Shown: positions 22,981 to 34,375 of the stretch, piece after piece | Layout of the letters: each line of letters opens with the position of its first letter | How positions within the stretch are numbered: the first letter of the stretch is position 1 | NCBI GenBank assembly: GCA_032433595.1 | Contig: JASWJB010000119.1 | Coordinates: 1 to 64,000 of the forward strand | From: Conoideocrella luteorostrata | Lineage: Eukaryota > Ascomycota > Sordariomycetes > Hypocreales > Clavicipitaceae | Length of the DNA stretch: 64,000 bases | Direction: 5' to 3' | Made by a program: the position numbers and the translations under genes | Notes under the pieces: generated by a model | Database searches by the model: none | What the model was told of the DNA's origin: nothing | The model's input: the letters and a program-made list of their open reading frames with translations, nothing else

Positions 22981-24165
22981 TCAAGCCAGCTCCGTCTCAA
23001 TCACACTCTCAACCGATTGGACCGGCCGCCAAATTTTCACCACCCTCAGTCCGGCCCTCTCAATCAAATGATTCCACTCACCTTCATCCCTCTCCTGCGC
23101 CGACAAGCACGCCATCATGGTGATATCCGACGTAGTCACCCTTGCCAGCGGCTTCAGAACACTGATGAAACTCTCATGTATCAATAATCTGGAAAAGTTC
23201 TTCTCCATGGCCCTTGCTACCGTCGCCAGAATCTCAACGGCCTTTTCATCAGCCCAGTCGTGGAGAACATTATGCATAAAGTATGTTCTGGCGCCCTTGA
23301 CTGGCTGCTCGGCAAAAAAGTCGTGTGCTTGGGGAAGGATTGCCTTGGAGAGTTGTACACCTTTCACGACGTCCGGTAAGTCTTGGAGAACAAGGCTCCC
23401 GTCTGGGATGTCGGGGTGACAGGCGTGGAACTTCTCGAGGTCGTGACCTTTACTGCCGCCGATATCAACGACCAGCGCTCGATCGGGCTTCTCTTTCCCC
23501 GCCGTAATAATAGTATCCGTGGGGTAAATCTCAGGCCACGGCGTCAAGTTATATTTTGAATGGCACTGCATGGCATCGTGGAAGTGGCTTGACAGCGCTG
23601 GCTCAGCCGAGACGTCACGAAAGAAGCCATCGTTGGTGCCCTTCATAAACTGCCAATTACTGTCATTTACGTCCGTCGGGTTCTTATATCCGTTCTTTTG
23701 CAAAAACGCCGGCAGGCTCACAAACATGGGATTATTCAGTCGACTGTAAAAATTACCATATGTAGACATCAGCGCAGGGTCCTCAGCCAGGGCTCTCGCC
23801 CAAGCTGTCGGCGCAAAAGTATCCTCTGCGGTTTCGGTGACCAGGTTCTGGCCGGAAATCTGTCTCATCATGCGGCGAATGACGAGGTCATCTGCACCAA
23901 CGAGCTGGGCGAGCTCTGCTGATGTCTTGGGCGAGCCGCCGGTCTCGGCCCATTTGGTGAAGACGCCGGCGTCGATGAGAGTCTTGATAGAAGCATTTGT
24001 GGCTGGGTTTACCCAATTGTGGTCCCAAACAATGTCCCAAGGCGACTGCACCCTTCGGAGAGCATCAAACAAGGCATCCCTTGCCCTGGAGCGTTCTGCC
24101 TCGTTGGCGAATGAGGATGCAGATATACCCTGGAGACTTTCCAGAAGCTTGTCCGCAGATGCCAT
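22981..24165 (-). CDS. SAM-dependent O-methyltransferase (fungal family 2)
   Basis: A 394-residue intronless enzyme of the plant/fungal O-methyltransferase type (PF00891), like sterigmatocystin 8-O-methyltransferase, transferring methyl from SAM to a phenol or enol hydroxyl. An N-terminal helical dimerisation region with a winged-helix part (TSAELAQLVGADDLVIRRMMRQISG) precedes the Rossmann fold. The SAM motif is VVDIGGSKGHDLEKF (about residue 232), followed by LVLQDLPDVV. The catalytic His is in HNVLHDWADEKAVEIL (about residue 302). Length is normal. The start gives MASADKLLESLQG; the TACGGGGTATTCCGTACTC-like sequence lies 70 bp upstream. There is no other biosynthetic gene next to it; the PKS locus begins 10 kb away with unrelated genes between, so membership in that pathway is possible but unproven. 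Confidence 0.88.
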   Translation of the reverse strand: MASADKLLESLQGISASSFANEAERSRARDALFDALRRVQSPWDIVWDHNWVNPATNASIKTLIDAGVFTKWAETGGSPKTSAELAQLVGADDLVIRRMMRQISGQNLVTETAEDTFAPTAWARALAEDPALMSTYGNFYSRLNNPMFVSLPAFLQKNGYKNPTDVNDSNWQFMKGTNDGFFRDVSAEPALSSHFHDAMQCHSKYNLTPWPEIYPTDTIITAGKEKPDRALVVDIGGSKGHDLEKFHACHPDIPDGSLVLQDLPDVVKGVQLSKAILPQAHDFFAEQPVKGARTYFMHNVLHDWADEKAVEILATVARAMEKNFSRLLIHESFISVLKPLARVTTSDITMMACLSAQERDEGEWNHLIERAGLRVVKIWRPVQSVESVIETELA

Positions 24166-26139
24166 GGTAGTAGCTAGTTATATGAGCGACGAATTAGCGA
24201 GAATGTGATCTGTGCTCTGCGCCCCGTCCTGAACTACGGGGTATTCCGTACTCGGTAAGTGATACGGTAAGCCGTGTGATCAAAGATGTGATCAAAGATG
24301 TGATGTGATGTGATATGATGAGTGCACCAAGGAACGAGGGCTATCGAGGTCAAGGGTGTGTTTGATGCGCGAGAAGAGACAAGGACTGCCTGGAACCAGC
24401 TTGGCATGAGGTCTCCCGCACATTGATTGAGCAGCACTCTACGTCTACAGACGTAATACTAATTAAGGAGCACGATGCTCGGTAAATGCTGCACCAAACC
24501 TGCCCGGCGGCTTCCCCTCCTGGGCCCCCTCCTCATCCACGAAATGATCCGAGTCTGTCTGATAAAACGCTTTCCCCGCTGCAAACATGACGATAGGGAT
24601 CTTCAGCCCTGGCTTTTACTATACCTATTTGGGCCATCGTCAAAGCTGAAGATGCCATAGGTACTCCGAATGGAGCAGATAGACACTCCAAGTGCGCAGT
24701 TTTGTATGTATCCCGTCGTCGGTATCCCGTCGTTGTGCAAAACTAATGCGGCCCGTTCCACATGTTTGACGCCACTTTAGCATCCGGCGGAGATGAGACG
24801 AAGAAATGGGACGGAAAAAAGGTGCGGCCAGGTGCTTGCGAGGAAATTAAGCATTTTAACATCCAGGTGGGAATAATAAGCCATGTGTGTAGTAACCACA
24901 GCCAGGGCACTGGTTGGTTTATTAATTGCATGCGTCTTGTGGCCGCATCTTGAAAGCCAACCAAGCAACAGCTCCATGTTGCACCGCATGTCTCCCCCCT
25001 TCCTGGTGCATGTGTCCTTCGTACGCGCTCTCCCAACTCGGTATGTGCAATTATGGTGCGGGGCAGGGAGTAACTAACCCTTACAATACGGAGTACGGGG
25101 TACAGTCTAATGCAATGGTATAATTAGGGTGTAGACCTTTTTGGCGTGGTGAAGCCGTGAATTAATGCCGAGGCGGCCAATTCTACAGTTCGATACCCTC
25201 GGCAGCCGATGGTGATGGCAGCCAAGTCCCCATGGCCCCCCCCCCCCCCCCCCCCAACCCCCCAAAATGGTTCACTAATGTGCGAATCCACCCGGAAATC
25301 AGGACAGGGATGTAATCAACTTGCCTGACCGCCGCATGCTGGCAGCTGGCTTGTCACTCCCTCCCAAATTCGACCGTCCCATGGTTCAGATTGTGTGTGT
25401 CCCCACTGTTGCAAACCTCCAGTTTGCCAGCCGACCAGTCAGCCAGTCAACCAGTCTACCGGTTACTAACTGGGCTGGGGAGCCATGCCAATATCGCACA
25501 GTGCCTGAGTCTATTATTTACTCCGCACTAAATACAGACCCTGCAACACATGTCGTTCGTCCTGAATCCTGACGACTTCCCCGGCAAGGTGTCGACAAAT
25601 TAATCGAGACATCCAGGGCAGAGGCAGAGTGCGTTGGCAGGCCTTGATGTCTTGATTAATCTGTCAGGCGCGTGCCAGGGTAGGTTGCTATCATCACATC
25701 ACCCACCTGCCATCCAATTCCCCCGCTGATTTGTGCTCATACCATTAATCAATGTCTACCGTACAGTACGGAGTACAACCTCGTTGTATGCCACAGCACC
25801 CCCCTCCCCTGGGGAAATTTTGTACTCTCTGCTGTATGAGTAATCATCGCTGTCTCATTTCAATCTGGGTCTGGGACTTGGATCGGACCTGGACCAGGAC
25901 TTGTTCATGGACGATAAATCCAATTGTTATTGTGCTCTCATAAGTAAAAATAATTCGCTATTCGCTAAAATGCAGACCATGTCGGTTCCTATAAGCATTC
26001 CAATCCCATCCGCGGGGAATTGTGCCGGGGCCAGATGATATGACAGCCAAATCCGGCATCCCAGCCACATCTGTTGTGTTGTACGTATTGTATTGTATTC
26101 AAGGGTGCAGAAAGTAATACACGCATCCGGAAATCCGAA
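24166..26139. other. Gene-free region with simple repeats
   Basis: About 2 kb with no supportable gene. It contains TGTGATCAAAGA repeats with a TGATG run (24275-24315), a poly-C tract, and TACGGAGTAC motifs at 25087-25096 and 25767-25776. Confidence 0.6.
25236..25255. repeat. poly-C tract (20 C)
   Basis: An uninterrupted run of 20 C, followed by AACCCCCC. Length may be inexact. Confidence 0.9.
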
Positions 26140-27461
26140 TCATGCTGCCTCCGTAGCCTTGTTGTTCGCCTTTATCGTAGTGTGACTCGCTTCTACGTCC
26201 ACGTCTGCTGTGCTCGGCTTCGTGAAAAGCGGTATGTCGTCAACGCTTGAATGCATGCCATTGATGGATGTGTGCTCGCCATCGTCGAGTTTCTGTCCCT
26301 TGTAGCACGACCACTGACCACCTATTGCGCCAGAGCTTCCTTCGCTGTTTTCTGACGGCTGTCGTGAGTTCCTGGCCGTCGTGATCATGTCCCTGGCAAG
26401 TCGAATCAATGGACCCAATGTTGGGAGGGATGCGCAGATTAACAAAATGGCTCCTTCGGCAACACCAAGAATGTCGAGGTAAGGCACCGGATCTACAATT
26501 ATCGCATCAGTCTCACTTTCATTTTCTGGCGGCTCTCGAAGCCGCATGAGTAGATGTGAAATGATAAGATGGTGGTCACAATATCGCGAGTACTAAAACG
26601 ATGTAAACTCACATGTCGGGTCCACGGCAAGAATTTCAAAAATTTGCCCGAAAATCGCTAGTTTGTAGATGGAAACAATACAAGCAAGAGCGCTTAGGCC
26701 CAAGGCTATTGAGACAGCAATACGTGACTTGAGAGGCATGTTGAGCCTCATAACAAAGGGAATCGGATACAGCGCAAAAAAAATATCGAGGAACGCGGAG
26801 TACGCCGAGGTGAAGTATCCCAGGTTCGCTAGGACACTGACGGGAGCGCAGGTACCCTCGACTGTCCTGTTCCATCCTCGTTCAATTGGGTCGCACTGCT
26901 TCCACCACCAAACCGACGTGGCGAGGATGCATGCTTGCGAAGATAAGGCGAGCGCCCAAAATGCAATAGTTGTCTTGGTGCCGTAGTTGAGAATCCTCTT
27001 CAGAATTGCAATCATGGCAAACTTGGGGAGCGAGAACGACCAGATCAAAACAGAGCTGATGATGACGTTCCATCGGTTGGCCTGAACGATCTGCTCGGGC
27101 TCAAGTGTGCTCATGTGTCTCCCCAGGCCATGAGAGGATCCTATGTTCACCAGGACACATGTTACTAGGAGTACAGCGACACACAGAACGGTGATATAGT
27201 CATCGAGGCCAAAGCCGCCGTTTGGGCCACGTTTTAAGAAGAGACGACAGATGACTCGTAAAGCGACAGTTACTGTACGTGATGATAACATTTTCGTTAG
27301 CTTTTCCCTTTCACGTCTACACTATCGGCAGAGGCTGCAATTCATATCTCAAGGAGACGGGGAAGACTGCTTTACGAACAGGCTGTGACTGCAAAAAGTG
27401 CCCAGCATGCCCTGTCGGCGACATGGCCCAGGTCCTCCACTTGCCATGACGACGGTGCCAT
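26140..27461 (-). CDS. Pth11-like rhodopsin-domain membrane protein
   Basis: Three exons on the minus strand, 27461-27380, 27272-26613 and 26492-26140, give 364 residues. The protein fits the fungal rhodopsin-like family (PF20684) of seven-TM proteins related to Pth11 but without a CFEM domain. Marks are GFGLDDYITVL after TM1, SVWWWKQCDPIERGWNRTVEGTC in the third extracellular region, and DPTYPVPYLDILGVAEGAILLICASLPTLGPL for TM7. The first exon is my reconstruction: it supplies MAPSSWQVEDLGHVADRACWALFAVTA, which completes TM1, and the acceptor is preceded by GCTAACG as branch point. The donor GTTCGT is weak. Without this exon the protein would begin inside TM1. The cytoplasmic tail (about 100 residues) is polar. 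Such proteins sit in the plasma membrane and may sense surfaces or nutrients (family knowledge); the ligand is unknown. Confidence 0.8.
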
Positions 27462-29975
27462 GTCCTGGGTTGGCTGTGTTATATGTTGAAAATGCGTAAA
27501 TCGACAATCAATACGTTGGTGGGGAGAGTAATGATAGTGATGACACCCGCATGTCGGCCTGGCTAGCTATTATATCGTTCTCGTCGGTCGGTCTGAAGTC
27601 ATGAACAAAGTCAAACAAACGAGGAGGGAAGATGGCAACTTGGTGCGACTGATGAGCATTGAAATGGCCAGAGGGGCTTATAGAAACAAGCAAAGAAGAT
27701 AGGAACCCTAATGTGCCGTCTACCTACCCATCATGGAGGGATGTGGGACAGGTTGTATGCATGTACAGGCTGTACAGTAGGATGACGAATGAGAAAAGAA
27801 AAACATTGCAGAAAAAAGAAACAAGCTGCGGCCCGCATGTAGCTCGTAGCCCGAAGACCTCGCAGGGAGGAGTCGGTGTCAATTACAGGGGAATGAATAG
27901 ATGGCTACTCCATAGCCCAGGTGTTTCTTCATCCTACGTTCAGATGCTGTCACATTTCTATGGAGTACTCCGTACTCGGTATAATATCTTCGCCGATGAG
28001 CATTCGCGGCTAACCATGATCTTTGGGTCGAAAGAGTTCAGCCAACTGAGTTTCGTTTTCTCTAGTTCAACGGCCGGCCAGTTCCCGAGAGCACTGTCTG
28101 GCTAATACTAGCGTAACAACCAGGGGTCTGGGCGTAACTGAGAGGTGCCAGATCTGACTGAGAATCTCGTCTCAGAGAGAGACCTTTTCAATCAAATTGT
28201 GCGCACTACGTGGTACCGGGGGCTGGATAGACCCTCTGATTGTCTCTGAATGCTGGTTGCTGGCCATGGATAGTGATCCGAGTGGCTGCTGATTGGAGAC
28301 GGTGGATAGAGCCAGAGGAAGTTGGGCTACGGAGGACGGAGTAGATGACCGTGGCTTTGAGACAGATAGATGGAGAGCGAGAAGAATGACGGCCGCCAGA
28401 AACGCCATTGGTGATCGATTTCCCTCCCGAGTTTAGTCGCGAGCTAAAAGTCTACTTAGTGCTGGCGGATGCTCCCGCGATTGGCTGGCTTCACGTAAGG
28501 GGATGAGCAGGGAAAGAGCAAAAGCCGCACAAATACGCAAATATACATAAAAAATACAGAGTACTCCGTACAAATGCCTGCTCTGCCAGGCGGGGGACAA
28601 GTCTACACTAAAACACGCTTTCACGACAAGCCGACGGTGTTGTGCCAGGGTAGATGCGGGCGGAAACCTGGGTTGGGCTGGGCAGGGCAGGGCAGGGCAA
28701 GGCGGACACATCGGAGATCTAGTTATTTGCTGTACGAACGTATAGAGTACTTGTACTCCGTAGGACGTGTTGTGCTATGTACAATACGGAGTACAGTTCG
28801 GAGTGATTGTCCAGACTGCGCAACACAGGGCATTTATTATATTCGTTCGGAATAGAATTCAGGCCACAAACGGTTTCATATCGGTAATCAAGCTATCGTC
28901 ATGTACAATGAGCAGTTGCTATGCTACCTTCTCTGTCAAGCATCACGACATGACGTCCATATCCGGCCAACCATTCGTTATCCGCGGCCTTGTTGCACAA
29001 TTCACCACATGGAGCACGCACAAGTCCATCCTGGCAGGGGCTTAAGTCTTGGCCCCCAAAGTGACAGATTGGCACACGGGCTAACTAATGCGGGTGAAAT
29101 TCATCAACGCAACAAGGCCAGTCCTTGACCCGCCTGTTAACTTGGAACATTGACACCTTGGAGATGTGATGTCAGCCACGAACGCACGTACGCCCGAGCC
29201 ACCGTGCGTTGATAATGGCAACAAATGGTACCGTCGGTTCCCATGATCGCCACAATTTACTCCTTAGCTGCACGGCAAACGCATATCTGCGCATCACTCA
29301 CCCCGCCTGCCGGTAATGCATGTCGTTCGTACGATCCAGACTGCAGAACATGACCAGTCACAAACCCCAATTTCACCCGCATATTGATTTTGCATCTCAC
29401 AATTACATTACGGCTACAGTTACAATACGTGATGCGGAGCACTCCCGAACACGTGCATGCAACATCAGTAACGTTCACCGTTGGGTTTGGAACAGACATC
29501 TTCATATAACACTGTCTGTACGGGTAAAGTGCCAAGTATATACGTTATCCTCAAAACAGGCTTCCCTGAAACGTCAGACTTTTCGGCACAAAAATAATAC
29601 TAATAATCGTTTCTGCGCCTGCCCTGCTGAAACCTGACGGGCTTGAGTAGCCGCACCAACGTATGCACCAAGTCGCTAAAGCGGCCATGCCGTTGCCTAA
29701 GGAGAGTAAGAAGAAATAAATATATATTGAAAAAGTTAAAGAGGCTGCAGAGACGAATCCTACTTGTCATGGTCACAGTAGAGCGACTTTGCCATCACCA
29801 AGGCGGGCCTTGCTCAAGAACCATGTTCCCGCCGGTCTTTTGGTAGACTACCGAGACCCCACGTCCCCAGCCCCGGCCAGCCGTTCCCGTATTGCGAATA
29901 TTCCCCATCTTGGCCGGGGAGGCGGGAAGTTGTGGGTTGAACACGCCTCTCTTGGTCATGGCGGTGACGAGTTAC
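27462..29975. other. Long intergenic region rich in TACGGAGTAC motifs
   Basis: About 2.5 kb. Only one doubtful small frame (28172-28408) is listed. Motif copies lie at 27966-27975, 28561-28571, 28754-28762 and 28785-28794. A GGGCA tandem repeat (four to five units) lies at 28681-28700. Confidence 0.6.
28172..28408 (-). CDS. Possible small secreted peptide
   Basis: A 78-residue frame whose first 18 residues (MAFLAAVILLALHLSVSK) look like a signal peptide: short N-region, hydrophobic core, polar end. The remainder is Ser/Pro/Gln-rich, with no Cys and no recognised domain. The start context CACCAATGG is good. There is no homology evidence and it may be a chance frame. Confidence 0.25.
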   Translation of the reverse strand: MAFLAAVILLALHLSVSKPRSSTPSSVAQLPLALSTVSNQQPLGSLSMASNQHSETIRGSIQPPVPRSAHNLIEKVSL

Positions 29976-30740
29976 TTATGTGACCGTGGGGCAGGGCGGT
30001 TTCGTGGCGGTACACTCGCTGCTATCTGTCACAGTGACCGTTACAGTCTCGCCAGGGCAGACATCAGTCGGGCCAGCTTTGGAGGTTGTAGCAGGTGCGG
30101 TTGTCGTGACTGGTGGAGTTGTGACTGGCGGTGTGGTGCCGGCCTTGGTAGTTGTGACTGGCGGAGCGGTCGGTGTCCCGGCTGGGGCAGAGCTCGAAGG
30201 AGGAGGCGTGCCGGCATTCTTACAGTTCGCTGGGCTGAACATGTCTTGCGCATCCTTAAGATCCTTGACCAGTCCAGCAGTGGTAGCTTTGGCAATGCCT
30301 TGAACAAAAGCCGGGACCTTGGAAACAACCGAGTTGATCAAGTCATTAGACAGCGTGTTGATCTGGCTAGCCTGCGAGAAAGTAATTTCGCAGAGGCCGC
30401 TTTGCTGAATCTTGGTCTTGGCAGCTCCCAGATCTTTGACAAGAGCATCGCCCTTGGACTTCAGGTCACCCACGGGTCCCAGCAGACCGAGAGCATCAAA
30501 CAAGTTCAACGCGGGGCTTGGGTCGACTTTGGCTTTGCCGTCCTTGAGATCCTTGATGAGCGTATTTGAAGTCTTCAACAAATCACTTGGATCGCCGTTG
30601 AACGCCTTGAAAGCGTTATCAAGAGAGACGACATCTTTGCCAATGCCAGTCATGACTTCCTTGACGAGGGTGAGGTCGCGCTCATAGATGGGGCCGGCGA
30701 GGGCCGTGGCGCTGAAAGCAACCAGTGCGAGGAATTTCAT
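29976..30740 (-). CDS. Secreted HsbA / Mp1-type cell-surface protein
   Basis: A 254-residue protein with a clear signal peptide (MKFLALVAFSATALA, cleavage probably before GP). Residues about 18-175 match the hydrophobic surface binding protein A / cell wall galactomannoprotein family (PF12296): helical, with LTLVKEVMTGIGKDVVSLDNAFKAF, PALNLFDALGLLGPVGDLKSK and NDLINSVVSKVPAFVQGIAKA in the usual order. A Thr/Pro-rich tract (about 180-225; repeats of PPVTT and TTAPATT), a likely O-glycosylated stalk, follows. The C-terminus (TDSSECTATKPPCPTVT) has no hydrophobic tail, so no GPI anchor is expected. Family members coat the wall or bind hydrophobic surfaces and lipids, and can recruit esterases to solid substrates (established for Aspergillus HsbA). 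No introns. No cluster context. Confidence 0.85.
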   Translation of the reverse strand: MKFLALVAFSATALAGPIYERDLTLVKEVMTGIGKDVVSLDNAFKAFNGDPSDLLKTSNTLIKDLKDGKAKVDPSPALNLFDALGLLGPVGDLKSKGDALVKDLGAAKTKIQQSGLCEITFSQASQINTLSNDLINSVVSKVPAFVQGIAKATTAGLVKDLKDAQDMFSPANCKNAGTPPPSSSAPAGTPTAPPVTTTKAGTTPPVTTPPVTTTAPATTSKAGPTDVCPGETVTVTVTDSSECTATKPPCPTVT

Positions 30741-31909
30741 TTTGATGAGTCCGTTTCCCGTTTACCCTTGAGTGGTACTCCGTGGTAATTCCGTGGTTGG
30801 TTAGAGAGACCGAACGACAACGCTCGCGAATGTCTCAATTTGGATCGCGCCATTGCCGCAGTCTTATGCTTAAAATCCCTCAATCCCGCGAACAGGGCAA
30901 ACAAGTCCTCACATGCTTTGCACGAGGGACTCATTAAACGGCTGGACCGACACATGGGTTAAAAGGATTTCAATTGTCCAAGTGCACGGAGGAGTCAGAG
31001 CAAACTTGATGAAAGCGCTCTGTCAACGAACTAACCAGACTATGATGCAACATACCCAGTGCTCGCAGCTGCTGTGGTTGACTTTGTGGCGCGTACTATC
31101 TGTTTCAGTTGAGGCAACTAAACCCACTCACAGACATGTGCTTGGTCGATTACGTCTCGACTCTCTGTTCAAGTCGCGCAACTTTGGGCGGTTTTTGACA
31201 AGCTAGTGCCAAAGAAGGCAATTGAGGAATGTCAGCAAGAGTTGCATTCAGCCTTTTTGGGCGTAGCCTTCGGTTGGGAGCTCGTATATTGGCTCGTTCG
31301 ATAGTTTTTTTCGGGGCGGCTGATAGGATTTAGAGTTCCATTGAATTCTTTTTCGGCTTCAGCTGGCGGCTGTGATGCACGTGGAGACACATGACAATTT
31401 ACACTTTGGACGAAAAGTCTAGCTTGGCTACCCTATTTAAGTCATGTAGGACTCTGGGAAAATGAATCTGAATTGACCTTTTGGTTCAAGCACTGACTGA
31501 CTACTGGATGCTCCTGCGTGACTAAGACCGTGTTAACACGATGGCGGCGCAACTACTATCTTCTGCAGGTTGTGAGGACATGCTGCGCTTCTGTCTGTGA
31601 CAAGTTGGCCAACTGATAGGGGGCTAGAGCTAGAGCTTTGGGGGTAAAACTCGAGCGAATCCCATCGGCATGAACGGTTTGAATTTCCCAGTGGCGTTCG
31701 TGTTAGGATGCCACCTTGCAGTATGTAATGTTGCGAAGCCAACGCGTGGCTATGCCGTCACATATCACGCAGGTGACTCCCTCGGGATAACCAGATGGCC
31801 ACATGCATTAAACCGTAGCGACACCTAATGTGTAGCCATGAGAGTATTGCAAGTCTCTTTTCACGACAAAGAAAAAGAAGATGTATACTGGCGCTTTGTC
31901 TGCCTAACA
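30741..31909. other. Gene-free intergenic region
   Basis: About 1.2 kb with no supportable gene. The left end is the promoter of the minus-strand HsbA-type gene; a broken TACTCCGTGGTA form of the dispersed motif is at 30776-30787. Confidence 0.55.
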
Positions 31910-33451
31910 TCAACCCCGTCTGGCGGACTCTCTGTACACCTTGCGTCGAGTCTCCCTCCACCGCCGTTGACCCTTGACCTTCATGAAGTTTGCATCATGC
32001 TTCCCTCCCTTCGAAAGATCGTGACTCGCGAGCTCCAACAAAGACACATTTGCCTTTAAGCATGCTTTGTTAATGTCAGGGTGAGATGTGTTGGTGCTAG
32101 ATACATTGTCAAAGCTCGGCTCACTCTCTAGGACGATGGTTTTTAGCTTGGGATGGTTTTGACTGAGCAAAAGGCCCTCTATTTGAGTCTTGAGTCTAAT
32201 GCTGGCGTACATTTTCTCATTTCCGTAGAAGGTAAGCTTTGTAAGGCTTGGTGGAAGCAAGTCCCTCAACGATAATGGAGCCATGGAAGCATCACTACTG
32301 CACGGCAGAAGTGCTTCGGGGGAAATGCACATGCTCCTGAGAGATGTGAATTCTAGGAAAGAACCGAAATAGGATCGGGTTCCTTGCTGCTCTTCGTGAA
32401 CGCTGCGAGAGCATTCTCTGTATATATCTACATGTTCTAGGCTCTTGCTGTGCACTAACAATGCATTGTATATGGCAGCATTTGAGACAGTTGACTGAGC
32501 ATCTGGTGAGCTAGAACCGGTAGGTGTGGTATGTTGAACGCCGTTATCTCCGGCCCATCCAGGTCCGGACGAGCGGGAACCTTGATCGTAGTAATACAAC
32601 GACAGGCTCTGCAGTGCCTTGGGCAACGCAAGTATCGTCCTGGTTTGTGCCGGCCCGGCTCTCGTGTCTTGACCGTGCACGAGCGTCAAATGCCTCACGG
32701 AACTGGTTCCCGCGGTGCTCTCTCTGCAGTGCATCTCGCTTGTATCAATGTCGAAGAGGCAGAGCCTGTCCAGCAGGGGCAGTCCAAATATTGTGTCTGG
32801 ATGGCTCAGTCGTAATCGATAGTGGTTGTTTGGCACCCTGACGCTGTCCCAGTCCGGGCTCGCCCACTCACTCCAGACATACAAGACTTTTAATTTGGCA
32901 AAAGCTTTCATATAGCCTCTCTCACTACTGCTCCACGAAGCCTGTTCGAACACAGAGCCTAGGTACTTCTCATGGAATCCAGGCATATTTGCGTGCATGA
33001 CGGAGACATTGGGCAGTTGCGTGAGAAGTAGCGCCACAAATGGTCTCCGATCAGGCTTTTGGAGAAGCTTGCGAATGTTCTGCTCTGAAATTGGGAATCC
33101 GGATTTCTGACACGCTTGTTGAAAAAGACCGACGTCTTCCTGGGACACTTCAAAAGCATTCCGAATTGCGGCTTCGCCTGGGTTGCCCCAGTACTGGACA
33201 TCCAACGACCGAACCAGGGATGCTAATTTGGGGTTAGATATTACCGTGCGAACAAACCTCCATAGCGACGCTAGGGTGTGCTCGTCGCCATAATAGGCCC
33301 AATGGGAGTAGAGCACTGTCAATCCGATGGAGTAGAATAGCCGGTCAAGAAGGCATATGTTTAGCAGTGTCCTGTAGCCGTGACTGTCGGCAGCTGCGAA
33401 TTTGACAATGATGGAGAGTATTTCTTGCGGTAGGTGGGATAGACTGCGCAT
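31910..33451 (-). CDS. F-box-like protein
   Basis: A 513-residue intronless protein. The N-terminus LSHLPQEILSIIVKFAAADSHGYRTLLNICLLDRLFYSIGLTVLY has the LPxEIL...I and L..C.V..L pattern of an F-box, here in the longer form common in fungi. F-box proteins link substrates to SCF ubiquitin ligases. The rest has scattered leucine-rich segments (VRHLTLVHGQDT, ALPKALQSLSLYYYDQGS, LTKLTFYGNEKMY, PKLKTIVLESEPSF) suggestive of irregular LRRs, as usual for this group. The substrate is unknown. Fungal genomes hold many such genes with no cluster meaning. The stop is followed by an AT-rich 3' side. The start is the ATG immediately before RSLSHLP. Confidence 0.75.
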   Translation of the reverse strand: MRSLSHLPQEILSIIVKFAAADSHGYRTLLNICLLDRLFYSIGLTVLYSHWAYYGDEHTLASLWRFVRTVISNPKLASLVRSLDVQYWGNPGEAAIRNAFEVSQEDVGLFQQACQKSGFPISEQNIRKLLQKPDRRPFVALLLTQLPNVSVMHANMPGFHEKYLGSVFEQASWSSSERGYMKAFAKLKVLYVWSEWASPDWDSVRVPNNHYRLRLSHPDTIFGLPLLDRLCLFDIDTSEMHCRESTAGTSSVRHLTLVHGQDTRAGPAQTRTILALPKALQSLSLYYYDQGSRSSGPGWAGDNGVQHTTPTGSSSPDAQSTVSNAAIYNALLVHSKSLEHVDIYRECSRSVHEEQQGTRSYFGSFLEFTSLRSMCISPEALLPCSSDASMAPLSLRDLLPPSLTKLTFYGNEKMYASIRLKTQIEGLLLSQNHPKLKTIVLESEPSFDNVSSTNTSHPDINKACLKANVSLLELASHDLSKGGKHDANFMKVKGQRRWRETRRKVYRESARRG

Positions 33452-34375
33452 TGTGATCCGTGCGTTTTCCTGGAGTCAATCTTATCTGGTGATTGCCCTT
33501 CAATGTTATGCGGACAAAGCACTGATCTCGTTTTGAATCGCTGTGTATGTTATATCGCTGGCGAATGTTGAAGGTCGAATTTGCCAGTGGCAGACAGAGC
33601 GAGCTTCACGACAGCCAATCACGAGAATGTGAGGCTGACTGCAGGCCCGAAAAGCGGTGTACCGCAGTGGCCCGCATGATGGCATTGTCACGACGACATG
33701 GATATTGCTGAGTACGGAGTAGTTGTAGATTTCTTCTTCAATCTTCTGAACTGATAGCATTGAGCAGCAAACTACTTTCTGCCATATGATATGTGAGAGC
33801 CCTCGGAGAGTACGGCGAAGCCCCAAGATAAAATGCACACAGAGATGTCGCACATGTATTGACAGGTTGAAGCAGCATTGATTCCTCCACGCGTATACAC
33901 AATGTGAATCGATCTGACAGCAATACCGATTGATACCGGCGACAAAGCCATCAAGAATTGTCTGAAAACATGCAATCGCTGCCGTTTCCTGATGAGGGGC
34001 GGTGATGTTCTCCAGTCCAGCGCGCAGTCGTGCAACGCGGTGTTTGACGATAATTTCCACCCCGACCCATCGACCTTGGCCAGTAAACCACCATATCACG
34101 TAATATGATGATACGTCTTAGTGTGCGGATTCAGCCCTAAGTTGATGGCTTTTGATGAAATTAAAAGCCGAGTTTCGGAAGGTGACCACGCGACCGACAT
34201 CCGGCATCGGGATTTGATAGGACATGACGACAAGTGCGGCGAATACGACGCGAGCACTGCCGCGAATAATTATCATGGCTTTGCCAATGTTTGGATATGA
34301 CACTCTTCCTAGTATGAATATTGTTCACGTCCCTCGACAACGAACAACGCAGACATACGTCGAGATCCAGCCAGA
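33452..34375. other. Intergenic region between divergent genes
   Basis: No supportable gene. A 197-codon frame (33506-34099, minus) begins at GTG and has no recognisable domain. A TACGGAGTA motif lies near 33714-33722. The right end is the promoter of the aldolase gene. Confidence 0.5.

Noticed and set aside
22981..24165. O-methyltransferase as the VrtF counterpart of the polyketide locus
   Set aside because: It lies over 10 kb from the nearest pathway gene with a receptor, an HsbA-type and an F-box gene between, so linkage is not supported by sequence alone.
33506..34099. Minus-strand frame of 197 codons between the F-box and aldolase genes
   Set aside because: Opens only with GTG, has no domain or signal, and its composition (many Cys, His, Ile) is that of non-coding DNA.
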